From: an uncultured Lachnospiraceae bacterium
GTDB taxonomy: Bacteria > Bacillota > Clostridia > Lachnospirales > Lachnospiraceae
NCBI GenBank assembly: GCA_902788035.1
Contig: CADAIL010000004.1
Location: 41,885-105,884, forward strand
Direction: 5' to 3'
DNA length: 64,000 bases
A program made the translations under genes and the position numbers. Below the pieces are notes generated by a model. The model did not search any database. It was not told the DNA's origin and saw only the letters and a list, made by a program, of their open reading frames with translations. Shown in pieces: positions 37,091-43,759 of this stretch (the first letter of the stretch is position 1; every line of letters begins with the position of its first letter).

Positions 37091-39046
37091 TCAGTATCTC
37101 CTGTTGTCGTACTCATCGTAATAGTCCCCGCCGTCATCTTCAGTCTCTTCATCCACATCCTGTTCTTCTTCATATACATCATACCCGTTCTCATCGCGGT
37201 CATATTCCTCGGTCGCCGCCTCAGCCGCAGCTGCGGCTTCCGCCGCTGCCGCTGCCTCTGCCGCCGCGATCTCGTCATCCGTCGGCATATCATAGAGGTA
37301 TGCAATTGCGGGAATCACATTGAGATTCCGACCGAAAATATCAGCGAAATAGGACATGGAAACCGGGAGTGTTCCTCCACCTGTCATGATTGAAAGAGCC
37401 GGAAGATTCCGCTCCGATACAAAGTACTCTGCCATACCTCCGGCGACCCTCTTTGTATAGTGAGACTCCTCGGCCATACCATACTTAGTGAGTGCTTTCA
37501 GGGTCTCGGCCAAATTTTTTCCGGCGCTCAGAACATCACCTTCCGCGCCATAGTTCCATATGATCCGGTCGCCCGGAGAATGAACGCCTATGACCGCAGA
37601 TATCGGATAGTTCTCTGCCAGAGAAACAATCGCCCGTGTCTCGGGCTCGCTGACGGCGCCGATACCTTTGTATCCGTCTGTCGATGGGTAGTTTACGTTA
37701 TTGTCCATCTCCTCCCAGCCGGCATTGAAATTCTTATTCAGATCAACACCATTGGCATTGGCCTTGAATTTGGCCTCGTAATCTTCAAAAGATCCGTATA
37801 CTTTCCCGAACTCCCTGTCGAGTTCATAGCACAGATTTACGACCGTTCTGGCCGCCTCCGTTCTGAGACCGTCCACACCGAGCTGAGCAATCGTAACACC
37901 GTCCGGGTTGGCCATGGGGATGATGTGAAAACATACATTTGAAAAAATATCACTGAAAGTCTTGTCGCCGTAAGAGCCGCCGTTCGTCCACGTTGTGAGG
38001 ACATACTCGAGCTGGCGCATAGCAAGCTGGGTATTAATATGCTCACTGCCGTGCTGTGCATATGCAATAATGAAATGGCTCGCTCCGTTCGGATTGCCTA
38101 CTACAGCGTCATAGATAGCTCTGCCGTCCTTTGTAGACCCGATCGTATTGACTGTCAAAAGATCCGGGAAACGGACCGTCAGGTAATAAAGATCACGAGC
38201 CATCCTCTCATATGTGTAGAGGATACCGGATTCGGTCCTGACGATTTCCTCACTGTCTTTTGGCATTTCACCCAGATACTGGGACATGTCTCTGGTCGAT
38301 ACATCCGATACTTCCTCCGGGGAAGCCATATAGGCCAGCGCCGCCTGCACATCCGGATCGTTCAGTCTTTCTACCGCGCTGACAGGCTGCTCGGATTCAG
38401 GCTCATCTGCCGGTGCGCTGGAAATCTCTGCAGCGCTCTCGTAGTATGAACTGTCCTCCCCGCCCGTGACCGCTCTTGACATTCTCGATACTGCAAATGT
38501 CACCAGAACAATCGCGAACATGCCTACAAAAAGTACTGCCATCGCTATGATGAATCCGGAGGTGCTCATCCTGCCGTCATCATTTTTAACTTTTTCTTTT
38601 ATCTCATCAATGTTTATCATATCTTCTGTATCAGTCGGGGCATCACGTCCGACTTCCGCTGCCGCCGGGATCTTATGTCTTTTCTTTCTTTCTGCTGCTT
38701 TCTTTCTGCCCCTAAGGAGTCTCTCCCGGAAGGATTTTTTCCTCTTTTCCCCTGCCTGCTTTTGCTTACCCTCGAGAACAAACTCCGGCACATCTATTCC
38801 CTTCTCCCTGCGCCGTTTTTCTTCCTCAAGTTTCTGATTCATATTCTCAAAGGGATCCCGTATCTCTCCGTCAGGCATAGTGCGGCGTCTTTTCTTTCTC
38901 TTTTTCCGCCGCTTCACACTCTCTCCGCTCTCTCCGAACATGCCGCGCACGACATCTTCAGTGATAAGTTCCTGACTGTTCCCCGCATCATAGCCATTCC
39001 CTTCCTCAGGCCGCGTACCGGGGTTATCTTTCTCAAACTCCTGCAT
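37091..39046 (-). CDS. membrane-anchored M14-like carboxypeptidase with basic and acidic tails
   Basis: A 651-residue type II membrane protein. Residues 1-160 are cytosolic and strongly basic (KRRKKRKKRRR, RGRKKAAERKKRHK); about 163-187 span the membrane; about 270-580 are an M14 zinc-carboxypeptidase fold; the end is an Ala-rich stretch and an acidic Asp/Glu/Tyr tail. Zinc ligands are visible as HGSE (about 331-334) and His in GVHSPGD (about 488). Two expected features differ: the substrate-binding Arg in DLNRNF is Lys (DLNKNF, about 438), and the catalytic Glu near SIMTGGGT (about 553) is not where the family has it. It may cut peptidoglycan peptides in a modified way or only bind them. Stands apart from its neighbours. 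Confidence 0.82.
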   Translation of the reverse strand: MQEFEKDNPGTRPEEGNGYDAGNSQELITEDVVRGMFGESGESVKRRKKRKKRRRTMPDGEIRDPFENMNQKLEEEKRRREKGIDVPEFVLEGKQKQAGEKRKKSFRERLLRGRKKAAERKKRHKIPAAAEVGRDAPTDTEDMINIDEIKEKVKNDDGRMSTSGFIIAMAVLFVGMFAIVLVTFAVSRMSRAVTGGEDSSYYESAAEISSAPADEPESEQPVSAVERLNDPDVQAALAYMASPEEVSDVSTRDMSQYLGEMPKDSEEIVRTESGILYTYERMARDLYYLTVRFPDLLTVNTIGSTKDGRAIYDAVVGNPNGASHFIIAYAQHGSEHINTQLAMRQLEYVLTTWTNGGSYGDKTFSDIFSNVCFHIIPMANPDGVTIAQLGVDGLRTEAARTVVNLCYELDREFGKVYGSFEDYEAKFKANANGVDLNKNFNAGWEEMDNNVNYPSTDGYKGIGAVSEPETRAIVSLAENYPISAVIGVHSPGDRIIWNYGAEGDVLSAGKNLAETLKALTKYGMAEESHYTKRVAGGMAEYFVSERNLPALSIMTGGGTLPVSMSYFADIFGRNLNVIPAIAYLYDMPTDDEIAAAEAAAAAEAAAAAEAATEEYDRDENGYDVYEEEQDVDEETEDDGGDYYDEYDNRRY

Positions 39047-39098
39047 GATTATTCATACTCCTTTTGACATAAGACGCGGCTAATGCCACATTTGCCCC

Positions 39099-39380
39099 TC
39101 AGCTTATCTCCGAAAAGAAAATCTCATAATAATCGTCTTCGCAGCGCAGCATCGGAGAATTCTCCCCTCCTCCGTTCGTACTCCGCCGCATAGCGGCATA
39201 GGCGTCTTCTCCCGCGCTGATAAGGTCCATCTCATACAGCGGAAAACCGTAGGATGTACTGAGTGAGCAGAACTCTTTCAGCGGATTATCCGCAAGTCGG
39301 GTGGCGAGAAGCGCCTCCCTTACCGCCGGATCTTTCAGTGCCAGTTTTTTAAGTCCGTAAAGGGCATCATTCACTTCCAT
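39099..39380 (-). CDS. Nif11-like small protein
   Basis: A 93-residue protein whose first half (LKKLALKDPAVREALLATRL, then EFCSLSTSYGFPLYEMDL) resembles the Nif11-type leader domain used by several RiPP natural-product precursors. The second half contains RRSTNGGGENSPML and an acidic end, with no Cys/Ser/Thr-rich core beyond that. GAGGAG precedes the ATG. No modification enzyme, exporter or protease of a RiPP system is adjacent, so it may be an orphan precursor or a leader-like protein with another role. It lies 50 bases downstream of a UPF0158 gene in the same orientation. Confidence 0.6.
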   Translation of the reverse strand: MEVNDALYGLKKLALKDPAVREALLATRLADNPLKEFCSLSTSYGFPLYEMDLISAGEDAYAAMRRSTNGGGENSPMLRCEDDYYEIFFSEIS

Positions 39381-39430
39381 ACTCTAACTCCTCTAAATGT
39401 ATGTCGGGCCCAACGGTTACTATGCCGGTC

Positions 39431-39850
39431 TCATTCCTCATACTCTATGCTGTTTTCTTCACACCATGCGCGGGCGATCAGCCCGTAGCAGCTGTTCCGG
39501 AAATACTTCCACTGCACATCGAGATCGTATGCGTGCACAACTGCAGAAAACGCTCCTGCCGGGTGATCGTCATCGAGCGCGCGCAGTAGAGCTGCCGCTG
39601 CCGCTGCGTCATGGACTTCATCCACAAAATCCGCCATCATGCCAAACTCATCCACCTCATATTCATTCGGAAGCGGCAGATAAAGTTCCGGATGGGCATC
39701 AATTCTGGCCATCAGGGCTTTGTCCTGTCCGATACCATATACCGAATCCATAAGCATGACCACTTCACCGGTCTCGGTGTAATAAAAGAACTGAGATTTC
39801 GCGTTCGAGTATTGGATTCCATCCACCACATCCTGCAGTTTAACTTTCAT
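39431..39850 (-). CDS. UPF0158 family protein, copy 1
   Basis: A 139-residue cytosolic protein that I match to UPF0158 by its opening (MKVKLQDVVDGIQYSNAKSQ), the strand pair FFYYTETGEVVML, LYLPLPNEYEVDEFGMMADF and the C-terminal RAWCEENSIEY. The family has no established function. I start at 39850, where GAGGATATTT precedes the ATG; an upstream ATG has no site. A second, diverged copy lies 114 bases upstream in the same direction, so the two arose by duplication. It is helical at the C-terminus and lacks signal or membrane segments. Confidence 0.75.
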   Translation of the reverse strand: MKVKLQDVVDGIQYSNAKSQFFYYTETGEVVMLMDSVYGIGQDKALMARIDAHPELYLPLPNEYEVDEFGMMADFVDEVHDAAAAAALLRALDDDHPAGAFSAVVHAYDLDVQWKYFRNSCYGLIARAWCEENSIEYEE

Positions 39851-39964
39851 AAATATCCTCACTTTATTTAACTTCCCGCACACAGCTAAAGGAACAAGCC
39901 AGGCAGCGGGAATGCGTCCCGCTAAGATAATGCATAATTATAGCACGAAACAAAAGCCTTGTCA

Positions 39965-40426
39965 TTACCTCGCGCGAAGGCCGTTCTCCCTGCACCACTC
40001 TGCAGCTATATCCCTGATCGCGGCAAGGCGATATTTCTCGTAGTCGGACGTCAGTCCAAGCGCCCCCACTGCTCTTCCGAAGGCTCTGAAAGGGTATGCG
40101 CTCTTCAGGATCTGTGTGAGGTGATCTTTTTCCTCTCCGTCAAGCAGGGTCTCGGTATATCCCACCATGATCCTGTAATTCTCATTGAGGCCCAGCACCG
40201 GCACATGAATGTAGTCCTTGGGATTGGCCTTTATATCTGCTGCCAGATCATCTGTCTCCACATAAGCACCCATTGCGGAAAATCCGGAAAACACAGGATT
40301 CACTTTCAGTACCACTTCCTCTGAAGGCTTATGATAATAATAATCGCCAGTCTTATTGGCGTATGCCATGGCGCTCACTATATCTTCAAGTTCCACCCTT
40401 GCCTTTCGTTTAAAAAAGTTGAACAT
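39965..40426 (-). CDS. UPF0158-like protein, copy 2
   Basis: A 153-residue relative of the preceding family member: VELEDIVSAMAYANKTGDY aligns with the start of copy 1, followed by YYHKPSEEVVLKV, YIHVPVLGLNENYRIMVGYTE and the shared end AAEWCRENGLRAR. An extra basic N-terminal leader (MFNFFKRKAR) is specific to this copy. TAGGAGATGA precedes the ATG at 40426. Function unknown. The 227 bases upstream hold GC-rich inverted repeats (40484-40522 and 40525-40569) and no gene. Confidence 0.7.
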   Translation of the reverse strand: MFNFFKRKARVELEDIVSAMAYANKTGDYYYHKPSEEVVLKVNPVFSGFSAMGAYVETDDLAADIKANPKDYIHVPVLGLNENYRIMVGYTETLLDGEEKDHLTQILKSAYPFRAFGRAVGALGLTSDYEKYRLAAIRDIAAEWCRENGLRAR

Positions 40427-40653
40427 AGTATCATCTCCTACATTTATTCTTCCACTTGGGCGAACAGGATATTGGTTCACCCACCGCCTGCAGAAGAGAG
40501 GGGCTTCCCCCACTCAGATAATAAGGCTGTATACGCCGGCACATACAAGATGAACCGCCATATACAGCCGCATTGCTGTTGCATAGTTCAAATTTTACAT
40601 TTTTCAGGAACCGCTGCGCGATCCCTCGCCGAGTCTCGCGAGCGAGACTTGAA

Positions 40654-41499
40654 TTATGACGGTTTGTCAATCCGGTCCCGGAGCTGTATCATCCTTCGGT
40701 CGAGCTGATTAATCATATCCGCTACATACAGAAGTTCCTCGGTGACAGACTGTTCATTGGGGATATCCCGCTTATATTTCATCTTATGATCGATACTTGC
40801 CCAGAAATCCATGGCAATCGTTCTGAGCTGCAGCTCCACCTTCATCATATACTTGCCGGAGGTGAGGTAAATCGGCACCTCAAGGATCAAATGCAGACTC
40901 CTGTAACCGTTATTTTTCGGATACTTGATATAATCCTTTTCCTCCAGAAGTATTATATCATCCTGTTGGATGAGGCAATCCCTGAGTTTATAGATATCAT
41001 CAATGAACGAACATATGACACGGATTCCTGCAATATCCTGCAGATAGCGCTCAATGTTGCTGACGGTAAAATCGATTCCTCTGCGGTCAAGCTTCTCAAA
41101 AATACTTCTTGGTGTCTTGATTCTGCTCTTGATCGATTCAATGGGATTTCTGTTCTGCACCACAGCCAGTTCCCTGTCCAGGACTTCTATCTTGGTCTGC
41201 ACCTCACTCATTGCGCATTCGTAATGCATCATGAGCATCTGGAAATTCGTGAGCTCATCCCTGAGGCTCAGCATTTCCCGCAGATATCCTTCCGGAGTTG
41301 ACTGCCCGTACTTATCGACATTCATATCAACAAGATGATTCTCGAGATAACGAAGCAGAGTTCTTGTCTCCTTCTTGTCCCTCTTTTCCGGTGCCTCCTC
41401 ATCGGCTCTCGGAAGCTCCGTCTCGTATTCTACTATGTCTGACAGGTCTATACCGCCTGCTGTTTTTTTCGTATCCTGGGCAGATACATTACTATCCAT
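40654..41499 (-). CDS. RelQ-type small alarmone synthetase, (p)ppGpp synthetase
   Basis: Single-domain GTP/GDP pyrophosphokinase that makes (p)ppGpp under stress. The 281 residues contain the synthetase motifs RIKTPRSIFEKL, IAGIRVICSFIDDIY, the G-loop region DYIKYPKNNGYRSLHL and VELQLRTIAMDFWASIDHKM, with no HD hydrolase, TGS or ACT domains. A predicted helical tail (VTEELLYVADMINQLDRRM) matches the tetramerising end of RelQ/YjbM. An N-terminal extension of about 60 acidic residues is longer than usual. I start at 41499, after AAAGG. A bifunctional RelA/SpoT is presumably elsewhere in the genome. Confidence 0.93.
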   Translation of the reverse strand: MDSNVSAQDTKKTAGGIDLSDIVEYETELPRADEEAPEKRDKKETRTLLRYLENHLVDMNVDKYGQSTPEGYLREMLSLRDELTNFQMLMMHYECAMSEVQTKIEVLDRELAVVQNRNPIESIKSRIKTPRSIFEKLDRRGIDFTVSNIERYLQDIAGIRVICSFIDDIYKLRDCLIQQDDIILLEEKDYIKYPKNNGYRSLHLILEVPIYLTSGKYMMKVELQLRTIAMDFWASIDHKMKYKRDIPNEQSVTEELLYVADMINQLDRRMIQLRDRIDKPS

Positions 41500-41605
41500 A
41501 AATTCACACCTTTCTACACACGCACTGCCCGTCAATTATATCACATGAGCTCTTCTTTTTGGGATTTTGCCATTCGGTTTTACAAAGATTTCATAATCTC
41601 GTGTA

Positions 41606-41670
41606 ACAGTTCAGACAGACTGTTCTTGCAGTACAGCTGCCGGTATCAAAACATTCATCTTCGTGAGAAA
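41606..41670. repeat. half copy of the palindromic repeat family
   Basis: Starts ACAGTTCAGACAGACTGT and ends CATCTTCGTGAGAAAAG, the two conserved blocks of one half of the 197-base element. The second block lies inside the next gene and supplies its last codons and stop. Confidence 0.7.
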
Positions 41671-42374
41671 AGACCGCGAATCTCTTCGATTGCCTTCTCT
41701 TCACGGCAGGCAGTCTTTTTCCAGATCTCAAGGGAATCCGTCACGCCGAAGCCTGACGGTACATGACCAAGATAGAGGACAGCCTCCCACAGACCGGGGT
41801 TCTTCTCAAAAATCGGCAGCAGTAATTTTGCGACATACAGGTTCTCGTCTCTTAAGTAGCAGTTAAGGGTGAACCTGAGTATCTGCCGCTCGGATGTCAG
41901 ATCTATCTCCTTCGCGCCTTCAAGGATCTGTGCGGAGTACTCACTGAATTTGTGAGCGTATCTTTGCAGAGCGGGGTAGTCGTTGTATTTTTCATTTGTG
42001 AGTTCAAGGGAAAGCTTCCTGAGGAAAAAATGCGATGCCATTTCACAGACCGACTCCTCGAACCACCGAAGGTCCTCCCCAACGAAAAACGGTATCCGCA
42101 TATGGCACAGCTCATGCGCGAACTGATATGCCGCCTGAGATATATACCTCAGCTCAGTGTTCAGATGGATTTCCCTGAGATTTCGATAACAGGCAGGGCT
42201 CTCCCCGCTTCTTTCGATTTTTATGTTCAGCGGCTGACCGGGTATGCCCGGCACATAGCGGTCGAACAAAGTCATAACACAGTCCAGCACGGTAATGAAA
42301 TTTTCCGCCCGGTCAAAATCTGCGTCCGAGTAAAAATACGTACCCGGATGCGCAGGGAATTTCAGAAGGTACAT
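41655..42374 (-). CDS. putative HExxH metallopeptidase-like protein
   Basis: A 239-residue protein I do not recognise as a named family. Near residue 85 it has AHELCHMRIPF, a full HExxH motif, followed 17-20 residues later by WFEESVCEMASHFF, which offers a glutamate as third zinc ligand. That is the layout of short gluzincin-type peptidases or of their degraded relatives. The rest is mostly helical, with no signal peptide or membrane segment, so it would act in the cytosol. Start: I prefer the ATG at 42374, which has GGGAGG upstream; another ATG at 42416 has no site. Its last codons (LFSRR and stop) lie in a palindromic repeat. Confidence 0.6.
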   Translation of the reverse strand: MYLLKFPAHPGTYFYSDADFDRAENFITVLDCVMTLFDRYVPGIPGQPLNIKIERSGESPACYRNLREIHLNTELRYISQAAYQFAHELCHMRIPFFVGEDLRWFEESVCEMASHFFLRKLSLELTNEKYNDYPALQRYAHKFSEYSAQILEGAKEIDLTSERQILRFTLNCYLRDENLYVAKLLLPIFEKNPGLWEAVLYLGHVPSGFGVTDSLEIWKKTACREEKAIEEIRGLFSRR

Positions 42375-42448
42375 AAGTGAAGCATCCTCCCGCTTTTTGA
42401 AATAACCCACCACCATTGAGGTGAAGGCCTCTCCCGCTGATATAAAGA

Positions 42449-42543
42449 GGCTGCCGCATCAAGGCGAGTCCCTGCCGTATATAGCAGGCTTTATCTGCAT
42501 ATGCCAGCTATATATCAGTTCGGACGCGTCTTATGCGACAGCC
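42449..42543. repeat. palindromic region with GCTGTCGCAT-like arms
   Basis: Arms GGCTGCCGCAT (42449-42459) and ATGCGACAGCC (42533-42543) enclose AT-rich inverted repeats (TATATAGCAGGC, CCAGCTATATATC). The arm core also forms the hairpin at 1115-1180. It lies between two minus-strand genes. Confidence 0.5.
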
Positions 42544-42558
42544 CTGCCAATTCAAAGT

Positions 42559-42903
42559 TCAGTCCACAAGAGAATCGAGATATCCGAGAAGGCGCTTCTT
42601 CTTCGATGCCTCGAGCCGGTGAAAGCGCCTCAGAAAGGCATACTCCTCAGACTTATTGTCAACCACGATATACTGCATTTCCACGCCGTTTTCGACCCCT
42701 TCCGCCGTCCCGGCAAGCAGCTCGTAAGGTGATACATCAAGCACGCTGCAGATTTCCATGATCTTCTCCGCAGAGGGATTAGTCTTCTTCCGTTTCCAGT
42801 CACTGATCGCGCTCTGCGAGATTCCGGTCTTCTGTGCAAATTCGCGCTGCGTCATGCCCCTTTCAGCAAGGAGCTCAAAGATCTTCTCGCTAATCGTTGC
42901 CAT
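42559..42903 (-). CDS. XRE-family HTH transcriptional regulator
   Basis: A 114-residue DNA-binding protein. Residues 4-60 are a Cro/CI-type helix-turn-helix: IFELLAERGMTQREFAQKTG then ISQSAISDWKRKKTNPSAEK and VLDVSPYELLAG. The remaining 50 residues are helical (FLRRFHRLEASKKKRLLGYL) and may dimerise. No phage or toxin gene is adjacent, so a chromosomal regulator is likely; the target is unknown. The gene begins shortly after a helical hypothetical protein gene in the same direction. Confidence 0.9.
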   Translation of the reverse strand: MATISEKIFELLAERGMTQREFAQKTGISQSAISDWKRKKTNPSAEKIMEICSVLDVSPYELLAGTAEGVENGVEMQYIVVDNKSEEYAFLRRFHRLEASKKKRLLGYLDSLVD

Positions 42904-42978
42904 ATTCTATTAACCCCTTTTGTGATTGATGTTCCGGCTCCCCCGCTGCCACCTGCAGCACCGGAACACCCCCGGCAG

Positions 42979-43650
42979 TTACTCCTCTAAGCCATCCGTG
43001 TCTTCTTCGTAAATGAAGTAGTCCGGATCAAGTTCTCCGGCAAATGCCTTATTGGCGAGTTCTTCCGCCGCTTCCTCATCACCCTCCCTGATATTACGAA
43101 GAATGATAACCGATGCGAGAAGTTCTGCCGGGAAGAACTCGTCCAGCCTATAGATATAGCTGATACGAAGACTTGCATCATCTTCCGACAAAGCTTCCAT
43201 GAAATCGACATATTTCTGATAATTGTCCGTGACCTCCTCCGGAGTCATCGCGCGCGCTTCATCAAGGCGCACCTCCGCTTTATATGAATCAAGCAGGTCA
43301 GCAACACTCGCATCATCGGTCTCAAGTCCCATAAACGCTGCGGCTGCGCGGACATACCCGCCTTTTGTGAGTTCTTCTTTCTTGGTCGCCAGATTCTCCT
43401 CCATCACGGTGAGCTCATCCGGGATCTCATCTGAGTCCATAATTTCCGTGTAGTTCGAGATGAACTGCTGCTGAAGAGATGTAATGCCCTGAAGGCCGTT
43501 TATCAGCCTTTCGCTGAGAGTATCCGGGATAGCCCCGTCCTTCTCAGCGTATGCGGAAAGCTCCCTGGCTGACTCCTTAAGGCTGTCCTTCTCAAGCCGG
43601 ATCTGTGCGACAAGCTGTTTTGCGTTCTGTAATACTTCCAACTTATTCAT
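42979..43650 (-). CDS. acidic helical hypothetical protein
   Basis: A 223-residue cytosolic protein I do not recognise. It is predicted all-helical and acidic: residues 1-95 suggest an antiparallel coiled coil (LEVLQNAKQLVAQIRLEKDS, LQGITSLQQQFISNYTEIMD), 96-215 contain short helical repeats, ending DYFIYEEDTDGLEE. There is no signal peptide, membrane segment or enzyme motif. AAGGGAG precedes the ATG at good spacing. It follows the CapA gene by 109 bases in the same direction and may belong to the lipoprotein-CapA transcript. Confidence 0.7.
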   Translation of the reverse strand: MNKLEVLQNAKQLVAQIRLEKDSLKESARELSAYAEKDGAIPDTLSERLINGLQGITSLQQQFISNYTEIMDSDEIPDELTVMEENLATKKEELTKGGYVRAAAAFMGLETDDASVADLLDSYKAEVRLDEARAMTPEEVTDNYQKYVDFMEALSEDDASLRISYIYRLDEFFPAELLASVIILRNIREGDEEAAEELANKAFAGELDPDYFIYEEDTDGLEE

Positions 43651-43759
43651 AGTAAAACTCCCTTCTTTATAATGCAGCGGCAGACCGTCCTTGCCGTCGA
43701 CCGTTTATTTCCGATCCGGCTTCAGTCCGAAGTCCTGCCTGCAATCTCCATAAACAAAC

